DNA of 64,000 bases from Rhodoferax sp. BLA1 (GTDB lineage Bacteria > Pseudomonadota > Gammaproteobacteria > Burkholderiales > Burkholderiaceae_C). The notes under the pieces were generated by a model. That model was not told the DNA's origin, did no database searches, and was given only the letters and a program-made list of their open reading frames with translations. Shown in pieces: positions 8,626-16,830 of the stretch (position 1 is its first letter; the number at the start of each line of letters is the position of its first letter). A program made the translations under genes and the position numbers. The stretch is taken from contig NZ_SZVI01000012.1 of NCBI RefSeq assembly GCF_013416775.1, positions 1-64,000 of the forward strand, written 5' to 3'.

Positions 8626-9436
8626 ACTGCAACAGTGTGGTGCCCACCACAATCAGCACAATGCCCACCCCGCGCAGCAGCGTGATGTGTTCGGCAAACA
8701 CCACCACACCAGCCAGCACCGTGATGGCATTGGCCATGGCCAGTTGCAAAGGCACCACCACAGATGCCCGACCGCGCTGAAAAGCCGCCTGCAACAACAC
8801 CAGTCCGGCCACATTGGCCAGCACGACAGCCAGCAGCAGGGGATTCAACAGCACTGCCCAGGTCAGAATCGATTGCTCTGGCCCTGCTGAGGCCACGGTC
8901 AGGGCCTTGGTCAGAATCGATCCCGCACCAAAACACAGGCCGACCACCAGCGCCAGCAATATCTCAGGCTGGCTAGAGCGCCGATTGGCCAGCAGCAGTG
9001 CGCCAGCCAACACAACCGTCACTCCCAGCAGCAAAGCTAAGCGCATGCCTGCAAAGGCTGTGACTTGGGTACCTTCGGCTTCCAGCGCCAGCGCCACCGC
9101 ACCCAATACGGTCAACAGCACCCCGGCCCACTCTATCTGTGCCAGGCGTTCCTTGAGAAAAACCACGGCCAGAATCACCAGCAGCAGGTCACCCGCAGAC
9201 ATCAAGGGTTGCACCAGGCTGATGTCGCCCAGTGCCGTCGCTTGCACAAATAGCACCCAACCCAAGCTCGTTGCGACAAAGCCCAACACCCAGCGCCAGT
9301 CGGTCAGTAACGCTTTAGCGACGACCAGCGCTGGATCTACGCCAATCTTAGGCTGGCCTTCCGACGACATTTTCCACATGAAGTAGCCCAACTGGATCAG
9401 CAGCGTGGCGGCGAGTGTGGTCAGAACAACTAGCAT
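8591..9436 (-). CDS. DMT-superfamily (EamA) permease
   Basis: From ATG 9436 the protein has 281 residues. It is almost entirely hydrophobic with about ten membrane segments arranged as two EamA repeats (about 1-130 and 140-275). Typical features are GDISLVQPLMSAGDLLLVIL in the first half and RGRASVVVPLQLAMANAITVLAGVVVF in the second, with a Glu at the end of each repeat (FLKERL, FAEHI). Substrate cannot be predicted. The 3' end overlaps the convergent nitroreductase-like gene by 35 bases. A TTG three codons upstream (9445) is a possible alternative start. Confidence 0.85.
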   Translation of the reverse strand: MLVVLTTLAATLLIQLGYFMWKMSSEGQPKIGVDPALVVAKALLTDWRWVLGFVATSLGWVLFVQATALGDISLVQPLMSAGDLLLVILAVVFLKERLAQIEWAGVLLTVLGAVALALEAEGTQVTAFAGMRLALLLGVTVVLAGALLLANRRSSQPEILLALVVGLCFGAGSILTKALTVASAGPEQSILTWAVLLNPLLLAVVLANVAGLVLLQAAFQRGRASVVVPLQLAMANAITVLAGVVVFAEHITLLRGVGIVLIVVGTTLLQFKPSSSQPRPA

Positions 9437-9662
9437 GCAGGGCAATCCGATTCCAATGAAATATCAAAGAAGTGAGCTTCTTAACTATAGGCCAAATGAC
9501 TTTGGAAGACGTACGCGTTCTTCAATGTGTGCCCTCCAACAACCATTCAATCCGATTTCAATGCGCTCTTTCTGTCGGAACTCTTTACAGCGGCTTCGGG
9601 AAAACAGAGTCAAAACCCAATAAATAGTCCTAACTTGTTGATTTGTATGAGGTTGTTGTTTC

Positions 9663-9679
9663 TGGCATGAACCATGCTT
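9663..9679 (+). promoter_or_regulatory. sigma-54 (RpoN) promoter of the PEP-CTERM gene
   Basis: The sequence TGGCATG-AACC-ATGCTT matches the -24/-12 consensus, with GG (9664-9665) and GC (9676-9677) separated by exactly 10 bases. It lies 74 bases before the PEP-CTERM start codon. In Zoogloea, PEP-CTERM gene expression depends on RpoN and the PrsK/PrsR two-component pair, so the context supports the call. The stretch 9437-9752 otherwise holds no gene; activator sites would be expected between 9480 and 9650. Confidence 0.75.
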
Positions 9680-9752
9680 ATGAATTGTGGCAAGTGCAAG
9701 ATTGTCAGCACTGGCAATCAGATCCTCTTCACGAATCTCAGGAGTAATTGAA

Positions 9753-10736
9753 ATGAAAAAATTTGCAAAAATGGCGGTTGCGACCGCAATTGCTGGCCTG
9801 GGCGTGGGCTCGGCATTTGCTTTCCCGGTTTTTGTGCCCGGCACAAACAGCATTGAGTTCCAAGCCTATGAAAACCATTATCGGTCCACTGCAGCTTGTG
9901 GTATTGGAAATGACTGCTTGCCTGCAGATGCGGCCAATGATCCGACGGGCTACCAAAGGGTTAATCCTGCATTAACCGGTGCATCTAGCGTGATTGCAGG
10001 CGATATTTTTGCGGGTACCGTCAAAGTGACAGGTGTGCTGCCCGGCGCTTTCCCGAATAACGTGCCTTCAGCGTCAATGGAGTTCACAGGCTACTTTGCG
10101 CAACAAGTTGACACTGTCACTGTGACTGATGCGTTTAACGCCATTATCAAGTTCAAGACGGTTGGTACAGATCCGTTTGGCGTTTTGACCGGTGATGAAA
10201 TGTTCAAGTTGTACCTTGATACAACGCCTGATTACAACGCTGCAGCGGCAGGTACAACGTTTGCTCACATTTTGGCTGCGACCAATGGTGGATCCGATAC
10301 AAGCTTTTGGGGCTCGCTGGGCATTGGTAAAGAAGGCTATGCCTACACGCTTGATGATTTGTCAATCGCAGGTAACGACGCAAATTTTGCTTCCAAATCT
10401 TATTTGGGTCTTGATCTGATTGGCAAGGGTTCGGCCTATAACGCAGGTGATTTGAAGAAAGTCAACGATGAAAGCGAAAGTTTGGCTGGCGGTGTAACTG
10501 GATCAGGTGCGCTGGTGTGTGATGCGGCTGATTTGGCGAATCCAGCTGTATCTTGTGTTGATTTCACTGGCAACGCAGATATTAAGAAAAACACCTACTA
10601 CTCATTGGGTGCTCCGTTCTATTACAACGTGAATGACCCGTTGTTCCTGAATAAAATCCCAGAGCCAGGTTCTTTGGCCTTGATGGGTTTGGCTTTGGCT
10701 GGTTTTGGTGTGGTACGTCGCCGTAAATCTGCCTAA
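9753..10736 (+). CDS. PEP-CTERM sorting-domain secreted protein
   Basis: The start at ATG 9753 is fixed by the ribosome site CAGGAG (9739-9744). The product has 327 residues. A signal peptide (MKKFAKMAVATAIAGLGVGSA, about 1-23) is followed by a mature region rich in Ala, Asp, Gly and Thr without a recognised domain. It ends with the PEP-CTERM signal: IPEPGSLALMGLALAGFGV then RRRKSA. XrtA cleaves such proteins at the Pro-Glu-Pro motif and releases or anchors them at the cell surface. Six Cys in the mature part could form disulfides. Base composition is lower in GC than its neighbours. Expected partners are the exopolysaccharide genes at 571-6450. The xrtA gene itself is not in the window. Confidence 0.92.
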   Translation: MKKFAKMAVATAIAGLGVGSAFAFPVFVPGTNSIEFQAYENHYRSTAACGIGNDCLPADAANDPTGYQRVNPALTGASSVIAGDIFAGTVKVTGVLPGAFPNNVPSASMEFTGYFAQQVDTVTVTDAFNAIIKFKTVGTDPFGVLTGDEMFKLYLDTTPDYNAAAAGTTFAHILAATNGGSDTSFWGSLGIGKEGYAYTLDDLSIAGNDANFASKSYLGLDLIGKGSAYNAGDLKKVNDESESLAGGVTGSGALVCDAADLANPAVSCVDFTGNADIKKNTYYSLGAPFYYNVNDPLFLNKIPEPGSLALMGLALAGFGVVRRRKSA

Positions 10737-10760
10737 TCAGGTCTGATTCGGGATATAAAA

Positions 10761-10785
10761 AAGGGTGCTTTAGCACCCTTTTTTT
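10761..10785 (+). terminator. Rho-independent terminator after the PEP-CTERM gene
   Basis: A 9-bp stem (AAGGGTGCT / AGCACCCTT) with a 2-base loop is followed by a run of seven T. An A run on the 5' side means it could also stop leftward transcription. Confidence 0.9.
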
Positions 10786-10906
10786 GCGTCAAAGTTCGGT
10801 AGTCTTGATGATGTGTAAAAAAGCGCCGAAAGCGCCGGTAGCCCTTGTCAGAGAAAGAACAATACATATCTCGGGTGTAGCTGAAATGAGATGCAGGGCA
10901 TCATCT

Positions 10907-11869
10907 TCAATGAATTGGTGTGGGTGTCCAGTAACGCTCAAGCGCAGTTTTGGAGTGACTGATGGTTTTTGCATACGCTGACAGCGTATTTACGCCATCT
11001 TGTCGCGACGAAAAAAACTCTTTGAACTGGCTGTTATACAAGAGCATGGCATCCACCTTCTGCTGCAAGTAATCGTCAATTGGGATGACACAGGGATGTA
11101 GCAGTCGTTTGGGGGCCGTGGCCGCTTTCCGACGGTGGGTTGACATCAGACGCCACAGGTAATAGCTGACCACCGGTAGTGCAGATTTACGCACGATCCA
11201 TGGTTTCAAGTTCCGCATCAAGGCAGTGTTGGCATATCCCATGGATGTCTGCCACCAGGCTTTGACATTCGGTATAGGGACCAGACTGGAGTCTCCAGGT
11301 AGCTGCGGGTATATGGCTATGTCGTTTAATCTGAAGCGAGTGGCATGGGGAATACAACAATAGGGCGTGTCTTCGTAATAAAGGAGCTTGCCGGTTTCAG
11401 CCCATGTATCGAACACATGGTGGGTCAGGATGTGGTCCACATGCCAGCCAACGCCAAGAGGGACATAAATCTGCTGAAAATCCAGTTCAGACAAAATCCC
11501 GAACAGTTTTTGGCGCAGTTCAGGAAGCCATTGCAAATCCTCTTCGACAGGTGGACGGAAAATGTTGCCAAGCTTTTGGTAGGGATTACGCCGAAATGTC
11601 ACATCCAGTTCGCCCAGATTTCGGGATTCAAAGCCCAGTAGCTTTGCAGCATCAGCTTCTTCTTCGTACCGGCTTTCATTCAGCACCACGCCGCGTATCT
11701 TCACATCAGACAGGTAGCGCGTGAAGATGTTGATCACCAGCACTGGTCCTTGTGAAGATAAGCGCGCAATTTCACCACCACAGGAAAACACGGCGTCGTC
11801 CAGATGCGGAGAAACAAAAATAGCCCGGTAGAGGGTCTTTGTGAATGAGGGAGTGGGTGCGTCATCCAT
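10907..11869 (-). CDS. PIG-L/LmbE-family deacetylase
   Basis: From ATG 11869 (MDDAPTPSF) the protein has 320 residues. The zinc-binding motif FVSPHLDDAVFSCGGE (residues 18-33) corresponds to the family's AHPDDE, with His22, Asp24 and Asp25. A second His pair lies in GWHVDHILTH. Family members remove N-acetyl groups from GlcNAc-containing glycolipids or small molecules. The start codon lies within the end of the glycosyltransferase gene (8-base overlap), so it is translationally coupled as the last gene of a four-gene operon running from 15134. Together they suggest making and exporting a sugar-containing product that is then deacetylated. Confidence 0.85.
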   Translation of the reverse strand: MDDAPTPSFTKTLYRAIFVSPHLDDAVFSCGGEIARLSSQGPVLVINIFTRYLSDVKIRGVVLNESRYEEEADAAKLLGFESRNLGELDVTFRRNPYQKLGNIFRPPVEEDLQWLPELRQKLFGILSELDFQQIYVPLGVGWHVDHILTHHVFDTWAETGKLLYYEDTPYCCIPHATRFRLNDIAIYPQLPGDSSLVPIPNVKAWWQTSMGYANTALMRNLKPWIVRKSALPVVSYYLWRLMSTHRRKAATAPKRLLHPCVIPIDDYLQQKVDAMLLYNSQFKEFFSSRQDGVNTLSAYAKTISHSKTALERYWTPTPIH

Positions 11870-13007
11870 GCTGTTTTGATGCCAGGACGTCTTTGTAGGC
11901 CTTTTCCAAAGCATCTACCACCAATTCTGGTCGGTAGGCTTCGGATCGTTTTTTGCTTGCTTCGCCTTGCTGTGCACGGGTTGGTGTATCACTGGCCAGG
12001 TCGTTGAGACGATGGGTGAGGTCCGAGATGGACGCCGGATCGACAATGAACCCGTTGACCCCATGAACCACCATTTCGTCGGCCGCCACGATGGCACTGG
12101 TCACAATCACTGGGCGGCTAAAACACATGGCTTCCATGGCCACCAAAGGCTGTGCCTCTTGAAGTGATGGCAATACAAACACATCACATCCGGCGTAGTA
12201 GCGGACAAGTGTGCTGTGATCCAAAAAACCCAGGAACTGGACCTTGTCACTGATGTTCAGCTGTGCACACAAGCCCTCCAGTGTGGGGCCCTCTGGCCCA
12301 CGACCAGCAATCCACAAGACCGCTGCAGGGTGCGTCTTGAGCAAAGCAGCAAACCCTTTGATCAAATAGCCGATGTTCTTCTCCGGACCCAGGCGCCCCG
12401 CATACAAAATGGTGAATCCTGGCGTTCGCTCAACGGGAACCACGTCTGCGTTGTCCGTAAAAACAACTGGGTTGGTGATGTAACGCACTGGCGTATGGAC
12501 ACCCTCGGCGCTGATTTGTTTGGCGAGGTTTTGCGATGGTGCAATGATCAGGTTAAAGCGGTTGTTGAAATTTACCATCATGCGCCGGATGAGTTCTCGA
12601 AACGGTCGCATTGGCAACGGCTGTGTCAACACCTCGGCGCTGAAATGGAAGGTGGATACCTGCGGTAGATTCATCGATTCGGCCACCTTACAAACTTGGC
12701 GCATCATGAATCCCACGTAATGGTGGTGCACGATGTCTGGCTTGGCGGCTTTGAAGATCTGCCGCAAGGTAGCTTGAGATGGCAGCCCCTGGTAAAAGCC
12801 GTAAGCCTTCAGCGTACGCACCCGGTAGATGGTGACACCTTCCCAGTGCTCAACCTCGGCCTCACCTGCTCGACGCGTGGTGATGACGGCCACTTGGTGG
12901 CCACGCCGCACCAGTTCGGGAGCGACCAATTTCACATGGGTGCCGACGCCGGTCATGGCCGGCAAGAAGTCGTCAGACACCATGCAGATGGACAAACGCT
13001 CAGACAT
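11862..13007 (-). CDS. family 4 glycosyltransferase (GT-B fold)
   Basis: From ATG 13007 (MSERLSICMVSDDFLP) the protein has 381 residues. The N-terminal domain has the acceptor-side GVGTHVKLVAPELVRRGHQV motif. The C-terminal GT4 domain has AGRLGPEKNIGYLIKGF (nucleotide-sugar Arg/Lys) and the E-x7-E signature in SLQEAQPLVAMEAM. It transfers a sugar, with retention of configuration, from an NDP-sugar to an unknown acceptor at the cytoplasmic face. Its start overlaps the end of the FtsX-type permease gene by 8 bases. An upstream in-frame ATG (13076) would add 23 unusual residues and is less likely. Confidence 0.88.
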   Translation of the reverse strand: MSERLSICMVSDDFLPAMTGVGTHVKLVAPELVRRGHQVAVITTRRAGEAEVEHWEGVTIYRVRTLKAYGFYQGLPSQATLRQIFKAAKPDIVHHHYVGFMMRQVCKVAESMNLPQVSTFHFSAEVLTQPLPMRPFRELIRRMMVNFNNRFNLIIAPSQNLAKQISAEGVHTPVRYITNPVVFTDNADVVPVERTPGFTILYAGRLGPEKNIGYLIKGFAALLKTHPAAVLWIAGRGPEGPTLEGLCAQLNISDKVQFLGFLDHSTLVRYYAGCDVFVLPSLQEAQPLVAMEAMCFSRPVIVTSAIVAADEMVVHGVNGFIVDPASISDLTHRLNDLASDTPTRAQQGEASKKRSEAYRPELVVDALEKAYKDVLASKQHG

Positions 13008-14400
13008 GGCGCAGGGCATCCACGACTTTGAGTTGGGCAGCCCGATAGGCAGGCACCCAAGCCGACAAGATGGCAATACAGATCAAACCCAGCGTGGTGC
13101 CAACAATCATTTTGTATTCACCCCACACCGTCAGGGTCAGGGGTAAGGGCACCACACTGCCTGGTGCTGACCAGGTCAAGCCCATCTGGTTGACGATGCC
13201 CGACACGCCGAGCGCTAGAAAAACACCCAACAACGCGCCCGTCAGGCCCAGCAAGGCACCTTCGGTCACAAACAGCTGCCGGATACCGGCGCGGCGCAAG
13301 CCAATGGCACGTAATGTGCCGATTTCAACGGTGCGTTCAACCACGGCCGTGTTCATGGTGTTGCCAACGGTGAATAACACGATGGCCCCAATCAGCGCAA
13401 AAATGAAACCAAAAATGGTGTCGAACATCTGGATGGTCTGGACGAAAAACGGGTTCAAGGTCTTGAAGTCCAGTACCGCCAGGGGCTGAGTTTTTGAATA
13501 CTTGGCCAGAATCGGCTTGATCCGTTCCAGTGCTTGTGGAATCTCCTCGGAGTGACTCAGTTGCAGGATGATGGAGCTGACTTTGGGGTCGGCATTGCCA
13601 TAAATGAGCTGCTGCGCCTGGGCCAGGTGCATCATGATGTAAATTTCATCGAGTTCTTTGAATCCCTGCTCTTCGGCGCGTATCACCTTGAGGGATGCCA
13701 CATTGGGAGCGCCTTTGGCGGTGCCTGCCAGCACTTCAATCCGCCCTGCATCCTGTCGGGTTGTGGTTTTGCTGGCTGATTGAGACTCCAGCGAACCGAG
13801 CTGTGCAATATCGTCGGGCAGCTTGTCCCCGTCGGACGGGGTTTCTGCTTCGGGGGTCGGGCAATTGGCAATCTTCAGAGCCTCACACAACAACAGTACA
13901 CGCGCCACGCCCGTGCCCACAATGGCGGCGTCAGCGGCGGCGCCTTCCAGCGCAAAAGGGGGCGATCCGGTGCGCAAGTTGAAGTCATTCCAGCGCCGCA
14001 TCTGATTGATGTCTTTGGCCACCAGTCCGTTGCCAACAATGGTGCGGGACACACCGGCCGCGTAATTGCCCGCGATGCCGCCAAACTGCAGGGTGGGTGT
14101 GATGACCTGAACCATGTCTTTCAACACCGCGTCGTTCTTGATGTCGGCAATGATTTGGGTGTAGTCCGCAATGGCGTAAGCCGTGGGGTTGCCGCTACCG
14201 TACAGGTAAAAGTCACGGTGCTGAATCTGCAGGTGCCCGCCACTTTGCACATATTCGGTGTGCATGGTGTAGTTGATGTTGGCGCTGTAACCCCCAAACA
14301 GCAGAATCGACGTCGACCCAATCGCCATCGCCAGCAAGGTGGCCAAAGACCGGCGCCGGTTGCGCAGCAGGTTGCGTACCGCCAATGACAAGGTCATCAT
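13000..14400 (-). CDS. FtsX/MacB-type ABC transporter permease
   Basis: The 466-residue protein has one N-terminal membrane segment (about 20-40), a large periplasmic region (about 45-335) and three C-terminal membrane segments (about 345-455) of the FtsX domain, including VVERTVEIGTLRAIGLRR, the family's coupling-helix signature. Such type VII exporters do not usually transport through the membrane; they transmit ATP-driven movement to periplasmic partners or extract lipids and lipoproteins. The start overlaps the ATPase gene stop by 4 bases (14397-14400). With the ATPase it should form an A2B2 complex. No outer-membrane TolC or membrane-fusion partner is visible nearby. Confidence 0.88.
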   Translation of the reverse strand: MMTLSLAVRNLLRNRRRSLATLLAMAIGSTSILLFGGYSANINYTMHTEYVQSGGHLQIQHRDFYLYGSGNPTAYAIADYTQIIADIKNDAVLKDMVQVITPTLQFGGIAGNYAAGVSRTIVGNGLVAKDINQMRRWNDFNLRTGSPPFALEGAAADAAIVGTGVARVLLLCEALKIANCPTPEAETPSDGDKLPDDIAQLGSLESQSASKTTTRQDAGRIEVLAGTAKGAPNVASLKVIRAEEQGFKELDEIYIMMHLAQAQQLIYGNADPKVSSIILQLSHSEEIPQALERIKPILAKYSKTQPLAVLDFKTLNPFFVQTIQMFDTIFGFIFALIGAIVLFTVGNTMNTAVVERTVEIGTLRAIGLRRAGIRQLFVTEGALLGLTGALLGVFLALGVSGIVNQMGLTWSAPGSVVPLPLTLTVWGEYKMIVGTTLGLICIAILSAWVPAYRAAQLKVVDALRHV

Positions 14401-15134
14401 GCTGATGCCTCCACGCCTTTGCGTTTGATGCCGCGGATACGACCGTCTTTGAGGAAGATGGTGTCATCGGCGGCGCTGATTACGTCCGAGTCATGTGAAG
14501 AAAAAATGAACGAAATCTTGAAGCGGTCCACCATGCGTCGCATCAGGCCCAGGATGGCGGCGCCGGTTTCGCTGTCGAGGTTGGCAGTGGGTTCATCGGC
14601 AATCACCAGCTTGGGTTTGCGCACCAGCGCCCGGGCAATGGCCACGCGCTGGCGCTGCCCGCCCGAGAGCTGGCCGGGCAGGTTGTGGGCCTTGTCGGCG
14701 AGGCCGACGGCTTCGAGCAGTTTGGGCACCCGGTCGGCGCGGGTCTTGGCCGAAGCACCCGTCAGCAGCAGCGGGTATTCGATGTTTTCGTAGGCACTCA
14801 GCACCGGCAGCAGGTTGAAGTTCTGGAAGATGAAACCGATGTTCTTGGCGCGAAAGTCAGAGAGCGCGTCGTCAGACAGTTCGCCCACCTTGCAACCGGC
14901 CACCATGACCTCACCCGAATCGGGTTTGTCGATACAACCAAACATGTTGAGCAGGGTGGTTTTTCCGCTACCCGAGGGGCCGAGTAACACGGTAAAGCAA
15001 GCGGGCCGCACCAGGATGTCGACACCCTTGATCACCGGCACACTCACCGAGTCCATGTGGTAGGTTTTTTCCACCCGGGTTAGCAAGGCCACCGGCCCCT
15101 GATACGGTGTGTTGTCTGGCTCTTTGTCGCTCAT
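14397..15134 (-). CDS. ABC transporter ATP-binding protein (LolD/MacB type)
   Basis: From ATG 15134 (MSDKEPDN) the protein has 245 residues. It has Walker A GPSGSGKTT, a Q-loop in FIFQNFNLLPVLSAYENIEYP, signature LSGGQRQRVAIARAL, Walker B KLVIADEPTANLD and the switch His in FSSHD. It powers the permease encoded next. It is the first gene of the ATPase-permease-glycosyltransferase-PIG-L operon. The 109 bases upstream, up to the bauC stop at 15244, should hold the promoter. An upstream start at 15206 would add 24 residues with no family match. Confidence 0.9.
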   Translation of the reverse strand: MSDKEPDNTPYQGPVALLTRVEKTYHMDSVSVPVIKGVDILVRPACFTVLLGPSGSGKTTLLNMFGCIDKPDSGEVMVAGCKVGELSDDALSDFRAKNIGFIFQNFNLLPVLSAYENIEYPLLLTGASAKTRADRVPKLLEAVGLADKAHNLPGQLSGGQRQRVAIARALVRKPKLVIADEPTANLDSETGAAILGLMRRMVDRFKISFIFSSHDSDVISAADDTIFLKDGRIRGIKRKGVEASA

Positions 15135-15243
15135 GTCTTGCCCTGCATCCTTCGGCTGCGTGAGCCAAGCTGTTGAAAGACCGCACCCGCAGGTGCCTGG
15201 CGCCAATTATTACCCTAACCAGCGCCAGTCAGGCAAGCAAGAT

Positions 15244-16752
15244 TTAGCGGCTGCTCGGGAAACTGAACACCGTGCCTTCGCGCACCCCGGCGCTGGGCCA
15301 GCGCTGGGTGATGGTCTTGCGTTTGGTATAGAAACGCACGGCGTCAGGACCGTAGGCGTGTAAATCGCCAAACAGGCTGCGCTTCCAGCCGCCAAACGAG
15401 TGGTAGGCCACTGGCACCGGCAGCGGCACATTCACCCCCACCATGCCGACCTGGATGTTGTCGGTGAAGTAGCGGGCAGCTTCGCCGTCACGGGTGAAGA
15501 TGCAGGTGCCGTTGCCGTACTCGTGGGCGTCGATCAGGTCCATGGCTTCTTGCAGGGTTTTTACACGTACCACGCCCAGCACCGGACCAAAAATTTCTTC
15601 CTGGTAAATGGTCATGCCGGGTTTGACGTTGTCAAACAAACACGGGCCCATAAAGTACCCGGCTGCATGGCCCGCCACCTGGACGCCACGGCCATCTACC
15701 AGCAGCGTCGCACCTTCTTTCACGCCCTGGTCCACATAGGCAGTCACTTTCTCGAAATGGGCCTTGGTGACCAGCGGACCCATGTCGCTGGACGCGTCAG
15801 TGCCGGGGCCAACCTTCATCTTGGCGATCTCGGTCTTCAGTCCTGCGATCACCGCCTCAGCCGTATCGTCGCCCACCGCCACCACGAGTGGAATCGCCAT
15901 ACAACGTTCACCACAGGAGCCAAAAGCCGCGCCCATGAGCGCGTTGACCGCATTGCCGATGTCGGCGTCGGGCATCAGCACAGCGTGGTTTTTGGCGCCG
16001 CCCAGCGCTTGCACCCGTTTGCCGTGTTTGCAGCCCTCAGAATAGATGTATTCGGCAATCGGGGTGGAACCCACAAAACTCACGGCTTTGACACGTGGGT
16101 CTTGCAGCAATGTGTCCACCGCTTCCTTGTCACCGTGAACCACGTTGAGCACACCCGGTGGCAGGCCAGCCTGCAACGCCAGTTCCGCCACGCGCAGGGT
16201 CGAGCTGGGGTCGCGCTCCGAGGGTTTGAGCACAAAGGTGTTGCCACAAGCCACCGCCATCGGCCACATCCACAGCGGCACCATGGCCGGAAAGTTGAAC
16301 GGGGTGATGCCAGCGGTGACACCCAATGCCTGGAATTCGCTCCAGCTGTCGATCGCGGGGCCAACATTCTTGCTGTGTTCACCCTTGAGCAATTCGGGTG
16401 CGTAAGACGCGTACTCGACGTTTTCGATGCCGCGCTGCAATTCGCCAAACGCGTCGCTCAGCACCTTGCCGTGCTCAGCGGTGATCAGGGCGCAAAGTTC
16501 GTCGGCGTGTTGCTCCAGCAGTTCTTTGAGCTTGCTCATGACGCGAGCGCGTTTGAGTGGCGGTGTGTTGCGCCAGGCCGGAAAAGCCGCCTGCGCGCTG
16601 GTGATCGCCTGTTCCACTGTGAGTTTGTCGGCCAGCAACACCTGTTTTTCAACCTGACCGGTGGCGGGGTTGAACACGTCAGCGCTGCGGCTACCGCCTG
16701 AAACCAACTGGCCGTTGATCAGGTGTTGGATGGTGGGGAGAGTGGTGGTCAT
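15244..16752 (-). CDS. mmsA: CoA-acylating malonate/methylmalonate-semialdehyde dehydrogenase
   Basis: The 502-residue aldehyde dehydrogenase has TPFNFPAMVPLWM in the N-terminal Rossmann domain and the catalytic Cys in FGSCGERCMA (about residue 284). The MmsA-specific HTIQHLINGQ-like start and the PVPVAYHSFGGWKRSLFGD segment are also present. MmsA-type enzymes convert methylmalonate semialdehyde to propionyl-CoA or malonate semialdehyde to acetyl-CoA. The beta-alanine aminotransferase gene immediately upstream produces malonate semialdehyde, so a BauC-like role in beta-alanine breakdown is most likely. The 78-base gap to bauA contains an R repeat. Confidence 0.9.
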   Translation of the reverse strand: MTTTLPTIQHLINGQLVSGGSRSADVFNPATGQVEKQVLLADKLTVEQAITSAQAAFPAWRNTPPLKRARVMSKLKELLEQHADELCALITAEHGKVLSDAFGELQRGIENVEYASYAPELLKGEHSKNVGPAIDSWSEFQALGVTAGITPFNFPAMVPLWMWPMAVACGNTFVLKPSERDPSSTLRVAELALQAGLPPGVLNVVHGDKEAVDTLLQDPRVKAVSFVGSTPIAEYIYSEGCKHGKRVQALGGAKNHAVLMPDADIGNAVNALMGAAFGSCGERCMAIPLVVAVGDDTAEAVIAGLKTEIAKMKVGPGTDASSDMGPLVTKAHFEKVTAYVDQGVKEGATLLVDGRGVQVAGHAAGYFMGPCLFDNVKPGMTIYQEEIFGPVLGVVRVKTLQEAMDLIDAHEYGNGTCIFTRDGEAARYFTDNIQVGMVGVNVPLPVPVAYHSFGGWKRSLFGDLHAYGPDAVRFYTKRKTITQRWPSAGVREGTVFSFPSSR

Positions 16753-16777
16753 GTTGTGTCAAAAATAAGATAAAAAC

Positions 16778-16817
16778 AGGCTGTAGCCCTTATTTTAAAA
16801 GGGATGGCAGCTATCAG
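16778..16817 (-). repeat. R repeat, copy 1
   Basis: R is a near-palindrome of about 40-48 bp. The core is AGCCCTT, 5-8 AT-rich bases, then AAGGGCT; AATAGCT or GATAGCT stands a few bases before it and often GAGGCC or CAGCC plus ATTTGA after it. This copy (AGCCCTT 16785-16791) lies between bauA and bauC; the right arm is imperfect (AAGGGAT). Confidence 0.75.
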
Positions 16818-16830
16818 AAATATAACGGTA

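Noticed and set aside
15400..16701. 433-codon plus-strand frame opposite mmsA, with others at 38707-40131 opposite the oppF/oppD genes and 57448-58488 opposite the GMC gene
   Set aside because: They run antisense to genes with clear family matches and intact motifs; their residue composition (His, Gln, Arg rich) is typical of shadow frames in GC-rich DNA.
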